Below, piece after piece: positions 22,336-33,676 of a stretch of DNA of 64,000 bases; the stretch's first letter is position 1, and every line of letters starts with the position of its first letter. A model generated the notes under the pieces. It searched no databases, had not been told where the DNA came from, and was given only the letters and a program-made list of their open reading frames with translations. The translations under genes and the position numbers were made by a program. Source of the stretch: Artocarpus heterophyllus (taxonomy: Eukaryota > Streptophyta > Magnoliopsida > Rosales > Moraceae); assembly GCA_025403435.1 (NCBI GenBank), contig CM046341.1:13973219-14037218 (forward strand), read 5' to 3'.

Positions 22336-23138
22336 CTTTATATTTTTTGAAAATCGGACACCCCCTGACCATTGTCAAACTCCTCCTTCGCAACTGCTTC
22401 TCTCTCTCAAGCTCTCTCTCCTTCCTTCCTCACCGTTGTTGCCTCTCGCCTGTAGTCACTTCTTTCCTTTACATCATCGTCATCGGTAAGTCCTCCCTCT
22501 CTTTTTTCTTTCCCTATCCCTCCCCCCTTCCCTCTCCCTCTACCCCATCCCTTCCCCCTCCCCCCCGCTGCCCCTTCCCTTCCCTTCCCCTCCCCTTTGC
22601 CCGCCCCCACAGCCCCTTACCCCTCCCCTCTGCCCTGGCCTCCCTTCCCCCTCCCTTTTGCCCCCACCTGTTGCCTCCGCCCCTTCCCCCTCCTTCCCCA
22701 TTCCCTTCACATTTTAATATGTAATTTTTTAATATGTGAATTTATAATATATGAATTTTTAATATTTTAATTATAATATGTGAATAATAATATATGAATT
22801 TATAACATGATGATTTTATAATATGTGGATTTTTTAATATGTGAATTTATAATATGTGAATTTTAATATGCAAATTTTTAATATGTGAATTTATAATATG
22901 TGAATTTCTAATATGTGAATTTTTAATATGTGAATTTATAATATGTGAATTTTTAATATATGATTTTTGAATATGTGAATTTATAATATCTGAATTTATA
23001 ATATGTGAATTTTTAATGTGTGAATTAGAATGGATCATTATTGATTAGAATTGATTATTTGTTTATACTTTTTTAAATAAAATTGTAATTTAACAGTAGT
23101 ATGTGTGTGTTAGTTTTTGCTTACTTTGAATAGGTAAA
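22336..23138 (+). promoter_or_regulatory. Presumed promoter, leader and leader intron of second CACTA gene
   Basis: A pyrimidine-rich leader (22375-22485) is followed by a donor-like site CATCG-GTAAGT at 22485. A C-rich tract then runs to about 22705, then an AT-rich minisatellite, and finally TTTGAATAG-GTAAA just before the ATG at 23139. This looks like a leader intron of about 650 bp. Open frames across the C-rich tract are products of composition, not genes. The intron is inferred from signals only. Confidence 0.4.
22713..23026. repeat. AT-rich minisatellite, unit about AATATGTGAATTTWT
   Basis: Roughly twenty imperfect 14-16 bp units in tandem, for example AATATGTGAATTTATAAT. It lies within the presumed leader intron of the second CACTA gene. 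Confidence 0.85.
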
Positions 23139-24475
23139 ATGTCTCGAGAGATCAATAGTGACCACTACGAGGAGGAGTACGAAAAGTGTACTCCATCATC
23201 CTCTCAATATAGTAAGAGAAAACAATGTAGTACGTTACAAAGGTGAACCGAATTTGATCCCAACGTAGATTTTGAGCAAAGAGTTACTCTGATGAAAAAA
23301 GTTCAACAGATGAAAAAGAAAGATTTAAGAATAAAAGTGACATTTGATTCAAAAGGTCAACTAGAAGGCACACTCGGCCATGAATAAGTAGTTAGATTAG
23401 AGTCCTTTGTCGAGAATACATTCCTCTATGGATTAAAGATTAGAGGTCTAAGGATTTAGAACAAGTGAAAGATGTGATTTAGATAGAGATTTACGGAGCT
23501 TTCATAGTGGAGGATTGGTATAGAAAAAAGGCTTTGAAGGTTTTTGGCAAATTAGTAAAGCAGTTTAGATCTGACCTCTACGTTACCTTTGTACAGCTAT
23601 ATCTTTCTATTCCAGAGGAGTATGAAAGTGTATATAATTGGCCTTCTACGGTAGTACATTATAATCCCTCTATAAACATTGATGAATAGGAAGCTTTTGT
23701 GAGGTATCGACGTTTTGCTAAATTCCAACTGCTATCATCAAACGTAAGAAAAATAAGAGCTGAAAAGGAATACTACTCTCTTGTTTGCTGAGTCGAATAT
23801 AGAGAGTGCGAGCAATCATTGTTATGTTAATATCTTACTCGTATTATATATATCAATTATTGTATAATTAATACGTTACAAACATAGTGTAATATAGTTA
23901 ACTAAGACGAGTGTGCCACCAACATGGGAGGAGTTGTGGGAAAAATCACGTCAACCTTCTAATGGACAGTTTAAAAATCCAAGAGTAGCAAAAATTGAGA
24001 ACTTAATTGTAAGTTTATTGAACTCAAGCTATTAATTTGTAATTTAATACCTATTGAAGGATCTTAAGAATAACATGGTTTTGTTGTTGATTTACAGGAT
24101 GAGTACATGATGGAACAAAGTCAAGGGAGCTTTCAATCCATTAATAACGATGACATATTGACGAGGGCACTAGGGAAACCAGAACATTTAGAACATGTTC
24201 ATGGTCAATCGAAGTATATGAAGTAGTCTCAAAACTTCAACCTCTAACTAGGTTCAAAATTGAATTCCCAAATATCAAAGATGTATATGAAAATTACAGA
24301 ACTGCTAGTCTTATAATCGAGCTCATTTCTTAAGAACGTGCCACGTCAACGGATGATAGTACCTTACAACGCAACAACTTCAAGGCTACCTGTAACCTTC
24401 TTGACAATGCATCAGAAGCTCCACAAGCTCTAGAAGTGCAATTGTCACCACATCGCCAAGTGCCTAAATAAGGTC
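23139..24475 (+). pseudogene. Second CACTA gene, N-terminal part (Transposase_24-like)
   Basis: ATG at 23139 opens MSREINSDHYEEEYEKC, broken by TGA near 23245. The region then shows a Lys-rich segment, and 23455-23690 gives IVEDWYRKKALKVFGKLVKQFRSDL. Next come a PTWEELWEKSRQ-like sequence and NDDILTRALGKPEHLEHVHG near 24145-24205. This order matches the plant Transposase_24 (TNPA-like) protein of CACTA elements, which binds subterminal repeats. At least four stops or frame changes are present. Introns may lie near 23810-23910 and 24010-24095, where AT-rich sequence with GTAAGT-like donors interrupts the coding signal. Confidence 0.75.
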
Positions 24476-25056
24476 AAGAATGTAGGCTCTTTGTTGAGGT
24501 TAGAATTAATGGCAGGTGTGCACTTGTTGCGCTTGGGAAGGCATGGATAGAGAGTCTTCCAACTGATACAATCCATGGAAGACCGTTAGAGGAAGAAAAT
24601 GTGCGCATTAGCATCACTACAATCAAAGTTAGAATAGCTAAATTGCTTGTTCTGACATTTGAAGCAACAATTGTAGGTGAAGCCGTTGGAAGCTTCGTCG
24701 CATGGCCAAAGAGGTTGATTGAAGTCGTCGTAATGATTAAAATGAGTCAAGTGCCTAGCCATGTTCCACAAGATCTAAAGGGAAAGAAATGCCAAAAAAA
24801 GAAGAGCTCTACAAAAGCAAGACAATCACAACCTATGGCAAAACAAGAACAACAACAAACCATTGTGAATGAGCCACTGCTTGCACTTAACTTCTCTTTA
24901 GTACCTCCAGAATTTCTGCAGTTGGCTTTATACACACACTCCTTTATACACTATGGGTTGACAATTCAATGCCTAATACTAGTAAATGTCACTGGTAATG
25001 AATTTCCTATCTATGTGGGGTATGAAGACATTTTCTACTTCATCAACTTTGATTAA
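24476..25056 (+). pseudogene. Second CACTA gene, DUF8039-like region
   Basis: Reads RLFVEVRINGRCALVALGKAW-like sequence before 24601, then an open frame of 151 codons with ITTIKVRIAKLLVLTFEATI and AVGSFVAWPKRLIEVV. This fits the DUF8039 domain common in the second protein of plant CACTA elements. A Lys/Gln-rich linker follows (GKKCQKKKSSTKARQSQ). The frame ends with TAA at 25054-25056, probably within an intron-like AT-rich stretch. The role is not established beyond its association with these transposons. Confidence 0.7.
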
Positions 25057-25229
25057 ATCAAAGCGAACTGTATCATAGTTTACCTCAAGTATTAACTCTT
25101 TTCTTAATTCGTAATTTTTAAAATATAGGTAAAGTTTTAAGGTGCTTTCAAATAGTTGACCATATTGTTTTTTATTGTAGTTTTTTGACAAAATATTGTG
25201 AACTTTAAGGCAAGGCATAAAATTTCAGC

Positions 25230-25625
25230 TTCATATCCCCAATGATTATTTCAAGTGCTGCAAGAGACCTACAGAGCGATAGCAGAGAGCGCGCCATGTC
25301 ATTCCTCCACCTATTAGCTCAAGCACCAAGGGAGAAATTATTCTTTGTGCCTACAACATTGGAGAACATTAGATGTTGGCACTTATTTTAGCATGGAAGG
25401 ACCAAATATATTTGTTTGATCCCCTCGGACGCCCACCACATGATGATTTTTTATCAGTCACGAGATTGTGAGTATTAATGTTCTCTTATAAATTAACTGT
25501 TTTGAGTTTTATATAATTGTATTGTCTATTAATTCATTCAATCATGACACATTGTTCGGGTGCTTAACGATTAGAAGCTTCAAGTAGGAAGCGATGTCAC
25601 AAACCGACTGAATGAAACGCTATAT
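25230..25625 (+). pseudogene. Ulp1/C48 peptidase-like remnant of CACTA
   Basis: Around 25340-25450 the plus strand reads YNIGEH, a stop TAG where Trp is usual, MLALILAW and then YLFDPLGRPPHDD. His in GEHW and Asp in FDPLG fit the His and Asp of the Ulp1-type cysteine protease catalytic triad often carried by plant CACTA elements. The Cys part should lie further on, but no clear Cys motif is seen before 25625. A one-base frame change near 25348 and the TAG at about 25367 show it is dead. Confidence 0.65.
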
Positions 25626-26283
25626 TCCAGACGTAAGTGTCGAAAACAACAAGGAAACGTAGAATGTGTTTTTTTATTCTACGTTTCATGTGAGATATAA
25701 TTAATAGTGGTATATAAGCCCTAGGAAAAAAAGATTTTTATATACGTACGGATATAAATGAAGTTAGATTAGACTAGGTACAATTTGTAAAAAGGTTGTC
25801 ATTTTTAGAGGAGAGTGGATAAACGATTGTGCAAAATAGCCCAAATGTAAATGATCTTGTAAATACCTTGTAATTTCATTATACAAAATTTTTGTATGCA
25901 ATCAGGGCCTTGTTGTAATGGATAATACATAGGACTAGCCATCCCATGGGAAATCACAAATTTTGGCATTTTTTTGCAATACCAATTTTCCCCGACGATT
26001 TTAGGAAAAAATCCATCATGGAAGTGTTGTACATGGACCATCATTCCACGATGTTTTGCTAAAAAACCATTTCATGATGGTTTTTGAAAAAAACCGACAT
26101 GAAAAAGCTCCTCCCACAATCCCAAATTGGCACCTATTTTGAGGTTTCACGACGATAAAAAAAACCATCATGAAAACTCAATTTTTGTACCATGACTGAA
26201 GTTTTCGCAATGGCTTTTTAACCATCGTGAAATTTTTTCATGATGGTATTAAATCGTCATGGAATTGCTAATCTATAGTAGTA
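25626..26283 (+). repeat. Right subterminal repeats and terminus of CACTA element
   Basis: From about 25960 several inverted units of the CATGATGG-TTTTT / AAAAACCATCATG type occur (near 25994, 26047-26080, 26135-26175, 26215-26250). The end is TCTATAGTAGTA at 26272-26283, a CACTA terminus whose last G is A. Before 25960 (25626-25960) I see only AT-rich untranslated sequence. Confidence 0.75.
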
Positions 26284-27853
26284 ACTGGATGTTATTTGGA
26301 TCTTAATGAGACATTTATTGTATCATCTTTTAGACCGAATTTGATTTCTATTTCTACTTTGGATAAATCTTGTTATTCTTGTTTATTTAGGAATGGAAAT
26401 TTTAGTTTGTTTCATGATTCAAAATTGATTGGTTATGGTTCTTTGCCAGGCTATGACAATCTTTATTTAATCGATACAATTGCTTCATTTAATGAGTCCT
26501 ACAATTAAGTACACAAGGTACAATGAGAAAATTAACCAGTGAGAATTTGGTTGCATTATGGCACAAGAGATTAGGTCATTTCTTCAGAAAAAGAATAAAA
26601 AGACTTGTTTTAGATGAAATACTAGACCCTTAGATTTTGCAGATATTGATGTTTGTGTTAACTATATAAAGAGGAAACAAACAAACCAATAAAAAGATAT
26701 TTGAAGCCAATAGAACTTTGGACGTCTTAAAGCATATACATATGGATATCTATGGGCCATTCCCTATAGTTTCTTGGAATGGTCAACAATATTTTATAAC
26801 AATCATAGACGATTTTTTTGGTTATGGCCATATATATCTCATTCATGAAAAGTCACACTCGTTGGATGTGTTTAAAAATTAAAAGGCTGAAGTTGAGACC
26901 AACTTAGCAAAAGAATCAAAAGCATAGATCTGATCATGGTGGTAAGCACTATGGCAGATATGACGGTTCAGGTAAACAACATTTAGGACCATTTGCTAAA
27001 TTACTAAAGGAATACGGTATCATCACACAGCACACTATGCCAGGTTTGCCCACTATGAATGGTGTTGTTGAAAGATGAAACAGGACATTTAGAGACATGG
27101 TGAGGAGGATGATTTCTCATTCGACCTTACCAAAATCACTCATGGAGGAAGCGCTTAAAACTGCAGCATATATCCTTAATAGGGTTCCAACTAAAGCAAT
27201 TGCCAAAGCCACTTACGAACTTTGGACGGGTAAGAAGGCTAGTTTAAAGCACTTATATATTTAGGGATGTCCAGCTAAGGCAAGGCATTTTATGCCTAAT
27301 GAAAGGACACTAGACTCAAGAACAGTGAGTTGCTATTTTATTGGATATTCTAAAAGATACAGGGGGTACAAGGTTTATAATCCCACGATTAAATCAATTT
27401 TTGAGATGGGAAACTCTCAGTTCTTTGAGGATGTCGAGTCAAGAGAGATACAGTTAAGAACTTTGTCTATGAAGAGGAATAAGTTGATATTCCCATGGAT
27501 GTTGTTGACATTGATCAGGCTCCAATTCCTAACATTGTTCAAGAAGCAGATAAAAATCAAGACAATGTTGGAGCATCTCCTATTCAAGAATTTGTTCTAG
27601 AAGAATAAACTCTACCATCTTAAGAACCTATACCATTAAGAAGATCCACTAGAGAAGGTGAAGTGTGTTGTCAAATGATTATATTATATTTCTCCAAGAA
27701 CATGAGTTTAACATTGGTATGGTTGAAGATGATCCAATCAACTTTTGTCAAGCCATGGAAAGTTCAAAATTTCAAGAGCGAATTGACACCATGAATGAGG
27801 AGATAAAGACTATAAAGGACAATGACATTTTGGATCTTGTCCCATTGCCCGAA
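26284..27853 (+). pseudogene. Copia A: GAG-pre-integrase and integrase
   Basis: The region opens with TGCYLDLNETFIVSSFRPNL, then DSKLIGYGSLPGYDNLYLID and LWHKRLGHF, the GAG-pre-integrase and zinc region. The catalytic core follows: first Asp in HMDIYGPF (about 26741), second in RSDHGGK (about 26926), Glu in MNGVVER (27070-27072). The Arg after it is replaced by TGA (CGA to TGA). A C-terminal part, 27292-27600, reads NERTLDSRTVSCYFIGYSKRYRGYKVYNP. The segment 27665-27853 gives the linker to RT and ends in DLVPLPE, where copia B interrupts. At least six stops are spread through it. Confidence 0.9.
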
Positions 27854-29787
27854 CGGTACGCAGTGGAATTTTAAAAATTTTAAATCAAACTATTTTTCAA
27901 AACACAAGTTTAACATGTTAAATACATAAATTATGATAGATCTTACTAGCCTCTTTGTGAACTAAAAAGCAACTATAATCTATAAAGAGAAGAACGTCAT
28001 AGAAAAGCCTCAACCAACTGGTCTTCTTTGCTATTCTTTTTCCACGATCGAAGCGTAGGTGGTCACACATTGTACAGTTTTTCCTCCAGTGACTCTCTTT
28101 CCAACCTCTTAAGAATACGTAAAACTAAGGTTTTTGATGTTGAATAATAGTTCTTAGGGAGCTTCAGAGTTTCTCAAACTAGAGTACTCACTCTATGCTT
28201 CTTAAATGATCTGAATAATGGACAAAACTCACCTCCTATATAAAGTGGTCAAATTTGGTTAAACCTTATTAGATTAGGTCTCAAAATTCTAGTTTAAATC
28301 AATTTCTGATGAAAAATGTGTCTAAAATGTGTAAACAGATTATCGCATGATTCGTAAGCTAATCTGGGAGATCGGCTTGCTGAACTTACTTTATCAGTAG
28401 GCTGAAGTTTCCCATCGACCTACTAAGCTTACGATAACTTTGATCCTTGAGAATATCTTATTTTCTATCTGATAATCTTAGATAGAGTCTTAGATTAATT
28501 CAAATAAACCCACTAGAGAATTTATTTGATTAAAACAATCATATCTAGATAATCCCATAGAAAATAAAATTTTATCCAAATAATTCAACATGTTTATCTT
28601 GAATCAATTTTGAAAATTAATTCAACTAATAAATTAACATGAATTATTAAATCCATTCTAATCGAATTTTAACTAATCTAATAATTTAACATAAGTTACC
28701 AATATGTAGGAAAAACATGCCGCATTGTTACATGATTTATAATGAGCTAGCAAAAGGGACCCGATGGCCATATATAGTTCAAGCTCCTATAATTATAAAA
28801 TACAATATCCTGAATGCATATTTTGTGATTATCAACTCTAACGCTGCTCCACTAAAAGCTTAGAGTTGCACTTTCAAACTATATAAAATTATGAAGCTAC
28901 AATAAGCTAACCACCCATGACACACCTTAATGTGTTACATTTTTATAGGATATTCATAATTGGCTTAAGGATAAATTTCGTTTTACGTTTCTGATTATTT
29001 TTATCTTATGTTTCATTATCATACCATTGGAATACTTACTATCCATAGATAATATACCATTCAGTTATATCTATGTATACATATGGTTGAGTGCTCTAGT
29101 CTTCCAATTACAAAATAATGTATATAAAATAATATCATTAACTCTACAAAAAGAGCTATTGATTCCATATCTATGAATAATGAGTCTACGTCAATCAAGA
29201 GTCATGTCTCTAATGTACTGGTTTGTGCACCATTATAAAGTCGAAATGTCACCCTTTGGTACATCAAAAGACATAAGTGAAGAATATGGGCCCATTAGTC
29301 ATTTTAGGATTACGACATAACACATATGGTTGTCTAAAGTGAATTGATTTGTACAAATGGAATTATTGACCAAATAAATTTAACTTTTATATCCTGATCC
29401 AATACATCGTCATCTATGACAATGCATTGATGTTTCTACTCGCGGAGTCCCACTCCAATGACTAAGACATCTCCCATTAGGGATGTAGACAACATAACAA
29501 TCTTAGCATGAATAAAGCACCCAACTTTATTCCCTCGATTGTGGATCTTATGATTTAGACCATCACCTTTAAGATTCATGTCTTCTGTATAATCTGTCCA
29601 TCATATGCACGATTCTTAAAGGTTTAGACCAACAATCTCAGACTTTTGTTTGCTTATCATACATTCAACAGAAATGAACATAAAGAGGACAACATTTGGT
29701 ATATGAATAATAAATAAACTCTTTATTGATAAAATGTCTCCAAAAATATATTACAACATTTTACTCCTTAGGGCACTATGTCTAACA
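27854..29787 (-). repeat. 3' LTR of copia B
   Basis: Ends GTCTAACA on the plus strand at 29787, next to the polypurine tract. It matches 35220-37313 and the LTRs of D, and lacks the terminal 11 bp at its left edge. It carries degenerate dyad motifs at 28366-28436 and a TATA-like CTATATAAAG at 28236-28245 read in plus orientation. Confidence 0.92.
28366..28436. repeat. Degenerate dyad motifs in copia B 3' LTR
   Basis: Two to three worn units, such as GATCGGCTTGCTGAAC near 28370 and CAGTAGGCTGAA near 28396, at the same LTR position as in the 5' LTR and in D. Confidence 0.6.
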
Positions 29788-29802
29788 ATCTTCTACTTGA
29801 AC
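29788..29802 (-). other. Polypurine tract of copia B
   Basis: The minus strand reads GTTCAAGTAGAAGAT directly before the LTR start TGTTAGAC. D has the sharper AAGTGGGAGAT at the same place. Confidence 0.6.
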
Positions 29803-30685
29803 TAAGTGAGTAAATATGATATATCTTGCATCTCCATAGCCTCCACATGCTTCTCAAAAACTCCTATAATTAGTGTCTTCATGAAATGATCAACTAAATT
29901 GTCCTCAGACGTGATTTTGCATACTACAACATGCCCGCCCTCAACGAAGTCCTTTATCACATGATACTTTTAATGAATATGCTTACTCTTCTTATCACAA
30001 TGCAGTGATACCACCTTATCCATACCACGAGCTACCTCAAGATCCCTAAGGAAATTGCAGAGCTACACTACATCTTTCAAAGCATCACTAGTTACCACAT
30101 ATTCGGCCCCATCGTTGAATCTAAAGTGCAATCTTGCTTAACATTTCTCTAAACAATGGCACCATTGCCTAGAGTAAACACAAAACTAGAAGTCAATCTT
30201 CTCAAATCTAGAAAGGATTAGAAATCTAAATCAGTGTATCTTAGAGGTGTTAGATCCTCACCTAAATGCATAAGCATATACCCACGAGTCCTTCTAAGGT
30301 ACTTAAAAATATCCTTGACCGCAACATAGTGGTTTGGTCCTAGATCCAACTGAAATCGACTTAATATCCCGATCACATAATAAATGTCCAGTTGTGTGCA
30401 AAGTATAGCACACATGAGACTACCCACCACCGAGGCATAAGGCACCTTCTTCATGTATTCTCTTTCTTAACTGGACTTTGGTGAGTCTTTCTTAGAAAGA
30501 GTAATTCTAAACCTAAATGGTTGCCCACCTTTCTTAGAATTCTGTATTGAATACCTCTCAAGAATTTTATCTATGTATGTACCTTAGGATAAAGCTATCT
30601 TTTGGTTCATTTTATCCCAAAAGATCTAGATATCAAGCACATAATTAGCTTCACCCAAGTCTTTCAAGTCAAACTGCTTGATCAA
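29803..30685 (-). pseudogene. Copia B: RNase H and RT C-terminal part
   Basis: An open frame at 30454-30218 reads KKVPYASVVGSLMCAILC, PNHYVAVKDIFKYL and GEDLTPLRYTD, the end of RT and start of RNase H. Downstream (30217-29803) the frame is broken but still shows GAEYVVTSDALKDVV and KKSKHIH. Compared with D, about 16 codons between the CDN motif and KKSKHI are deleted. Upstream, 30685-30455 shows KQFDLKDLGEANYVLDI with stops. RNase H would degrade the RNA of the cDNA hybrid; this copy could not. Confidence 0.85.
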
Positions 30686-31220
30686 CTAAAATTTGCCTGA
30701 TGAGAATGCCCCAACGTCATTGCCAATTAGCAGAATGTCATCTACATAGAGCAGTAGAAAAACCATCTTCCCATCCTTAATGTGTTTGTAAACACATGGT
30801 CCAGCCATATTTTGTTCGAACTCGTAAGTCTTGATCACCTGATCAAATCTTATGTTCCAAGAACGAGAAGCTTGTTTAAGTCCATAAATTGACTTTAGCA
30901 GCTTACGGATCTTACCCACTTGACCCTTAGCCTTGAACCCGTCTGGTTACACTATATATATGGACTCATTAAGATAGTTATTCAGAAAGGCTATCTTGAC
31001 ATCCATTTGCCAAATCTCATAATCTGGAGTAGCAGCTATAGATAAGAGAATGCAGATGCACTTAAGCATGACTACAGACAAAAATGTTTCCTAATAATTT
31101 ATTCCTTCCTTTTACATGTATCCTTTTACACCCTATAGGTTTTACCCTTTTGGGAAGATCCATACGTTCCTAAACTTGATTAGCCTCCGTAGACTTCATC
31201 TTTGTATTCATAGCTTTTGT
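30686..31220 (-). pseudogene. Copia B: RT catalytic region
   Basis: An open 77-codon frame (30919-30686) reads LLKSIYGLKQASRSWNIRFDQ and FLLLYVDDILLIGND, so the YVDD active site is intact. Upstream, to 31220, the first palm segment is broken by stops and shifted frames but still shows the C-terminal end of the linker before RT. Sequence and order match D. Confidence 0.87.
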
Positions 31221-32260
31221 CTAGAGTTTTGAATTAACATCCTCCATAGTCTTTGCATAAGTGTAGGGATCCCTATCATGTTCAACCGATTCAACCAAAT
31301 AGGTTTCACCATTGAACATATTCCTCTCAGATTGATGCCTGATGCTCCCACTATGCCAAAGCCCCTTAGGTTGTTGTTTGGTCAGTTTTTCTATATTGAT
31401 TGGATTGGTTTCTACCGAAACCCTCAGAGTGATCGAATCACTCGCTAACTCCTCAAGTACCACCTTACTTTGAGGCTTAAAGTTGTTCATGTAACTTTCC
31501 TCAAGGAATGTTGCATTTGTTGAAACCATGACTTTATTTTCTTTTAGGTTATAGAAATAACCCCCTTTAGTCCCTTTTGGATATCCTGCAAACACACAAA
31601 CTTCTAAACGTGCTTCCAACTTGTTTGCTTCCTTATATAGAACATGAGCGGGACATCCCTGTATGCCAATATGGTTTAAGGATGTCCTACATATCCATAA
31701 CTCATGAGGAGTTTTAGGAACCGATTTTGAAGGCACATTGTAAAAAAGATAACATGTGGTTTGCAATGTATATTCCTAAAAGGATAAAGGTAATGTCGAA
31801 TAGCTCATCATGGACCTAACCATGTCTAATAAAGTCATATTCCTTCTCTCAACTAAGTCATTCTGCTATGGAGTGCCCAGCGCAGTCAAATGGTATAAAT
31901 ATCATTCTCTAATAAGTGTCCCAAGAACTCATCGGAGAGGTATTCATCACCTCGATCGAATCAAAGTGTCTTTTTAGGATTACCTAATTGCTTTTCTACT
32001 ACAGTCTAAAACTCCTTGAACTTGTTAAAACTTCACTTTTCTAATACATTAGGTATACATACCCACATCTTGAGTAATTATTTATAAAAGTGACAAAGTA
32101 TTCATACCCTCCATGGGCCCTGATGTTCATGAGACAACAAATATCACTATCATAAATTATGGAACCCCTTCGGTCCTATTGGCCTTAGACCCAAGTGGTC
32201 TTTTGGTCATTTTTCCCTCTAAACAAGACTCACATTGTGGTATAGATTCCCTCTATGTGA
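31221..32260 (-). pseudogene. Copia B: integrase
   Basis: A 181-codon frame at 31766-31221 covers the integrase C-terminal region: [49 protein letters not shown] and [12 protein letters not shown]. Upstream, to 32260, the catalytic core is present with stops; the second Asp lies in a [15 protein letters not shown] segment and Glu in LVERRN. A copia integrase inserts cDNA into the chromosome. Confidence 0.87.
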
Positions 32261-32750
32261 CTTAAAGGTCCATCTCTTATCAACTTTGGAATCCTATTTA
32301 GGCTAATATGACCTAATCGCATCTCTTATCAACTTTGGAATCCTATTTAGGCTAATATGACCTAATCGCAAATGCCAATGATAAGTCTTATTAGAATGAG
32401 AAGCTTAAGTCTTTTAGAGTTACTATCATTAATCTTAGTGTTAAGCAATATGTCTATCTTAGGTTGATAAAATAGAGATTATTTTGCATCCATTCATCAC
32501 AGATAAAAGATTTGTTTTTAGAATTACTACTTTATTATTAAAAGATACTGAATAAGAGTTTTTAAATAAATAAGCTATAGAAATTAAATTCGTTTTTAGT
32601 CTAGGAACATAAAAACAATCTTACAAAACTAAAATCCTATAATTATTAAAATAAAGATGGATGTCTCCCACTACTTTAGCCAATACTAAGGATCCATCGC
32701 CCATCCATAACGTAAAGTCTTCATGTAGTAAACTTCTCGTTTCCTTGATG
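32261..32750 (-). pseudogene. Copia B: GAG-pre-integrase region with tandem duplication
   Basis: The region corresponds to 56447-56945 of D but has many stops and frame changes. It contains a 49-bp perfect tandem duplication (32271-32319 and 32320-32368), which D lacks and which shifts the frame. Confidence 0.75.
32271..32368. repeat. Tandem duplication of 49 bp
   Basis: Two identical head-to-tail copies, each beginning CATCTCTTATCAACTTTGGA. The copies look identical by eye, so the duplication is young relative to the element. Confidence 0.92.
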
Positions 32751-33676
32751 CACGATAGAGAAACAAAAACATGATTAGTTGCTCCAAAATCTGTGATCCA
32801 AGTGTCACTTGATTCCTCAACTAAACAAGTTTCAAGAGCTAGAAGTTCACACCTACCTCCTCAAGAAAGGAAGTTCTTGTAATTTTTCTTAATTTGCCTA
32901 ACTTTCCCAAAAAAAAAAAAACTACAGCTTCTTTAGGTTCTTCTTTTTCTTCTTTTTATTCTTGCCATTTGCCAAAATAAAAGATTTCCTGTTCTTAGCC
33001 CTTTGCTTCTTTCCATTCCCTGAATTAGGATTGGAAGCAGATGCAGTCACCAAGTTAGCCACACTACCAACAGGAGTTTCCCTGATCAGATTTTTGAACT
33101 CTTGCAACTACTTCATCAATTCAATCAAGCTCACATTCTATCTATTGCTTAAATTATATGATCTCTAAATAGGATAAACTCCTTAGATAGAGTCTCAAAA
33201 ACCATAGTCATTTGTGATTCGACATTGATATTAACTCCATAGGTCTGAGCCTCAGCAATGTAAACCATGACTAATATTATATGCTCCTTTACAGGAGTCC
33301 CTTGTCTTTATTTGCAGTTTAAGAGTTTCCAAAGAGCCCCTTGCTGCTTTGTCAGGGCTTGGCCTACAAATATGTCTTCAAGATTATCTAAGATCTGCTT
33401 CGTAGGCTCATAATATTCATGCTGAGCCTACAACATGTTATTCATGCTAGCCATAACATAACAACAGGCTTGAACATTAGCATCTTTCCAGCAATCATAC
33501 TCTTGGATTTGCTCATTAATAGAATCCTTGGCAGGTTCAAGAGAACACGGTGTTGTCACTACAAATTTCAATTTCTCAAAAGAAAGGACGATATTCAGGT
33601 TCCTTTTCTAATCATTGTAATTCTCATCAGTTAACATGTTTTTATCGAGTATCAATGATAAAGCCTTTTTAAACAT
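32751..33676 (-). pseudogene. Copia B: gag and protease
   Basis: ATG at 33676 opens a gag (UBN2 type) with KRNLNIVLSFEKLKF and YVMASMNNML, then ILDNLEDIFVGQALTKQQGAL, ending in a basic KKQRAKNRKS segment (33107-32922). The CCHC knuckle is ruined: cysteines are lost or replaced, with an A/T run at 32911-32922. The protease loop reads ITDFGATNHV where D has IDSGATNHV, so the catalytic D-S-G is changed to D-F-G. Stops occur at several Trp and Gln positions. Confidence 0.87.

Larger units (their letters stand above)
18789..26283 (+). mobile_element. CACTA (En/Spm) DNA transposon, right part
   Basis: Two gene regions typical of plant CACTA elements follow each other on the plus strand. The first is a TNP2-like transposase (18789-21720); the second is a Transposase_24/DUF8039/Ulp1-like region (23139-25620). 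The right end carries subterminal hairpin repeats (from about 25960) and a terminus reading TCTATAGTAGTA. On the other strand this is TACTACTATAGA, one base from a CACTA start. Copia A resumes in frame right after it with TGCYLDLNE. The left end is missing, as the outer gypsy element (ending 18788) sits in the transposase gene and the rest lies left of the window. All frames are broken. Confidence 0.9.

Noticed and set aside
22323..22724. Proline/serine-rich open frame and its Gly/Arg-rich antisense
   Set aside because: Product of a C/T-rich tract with no stop codons; no domain, and it lies in the presumed leader and intron.
22847..23038. Repetitive NSHI-type open frame
   Set aside because: Simple translation of the 15-bp AT minisatellite.
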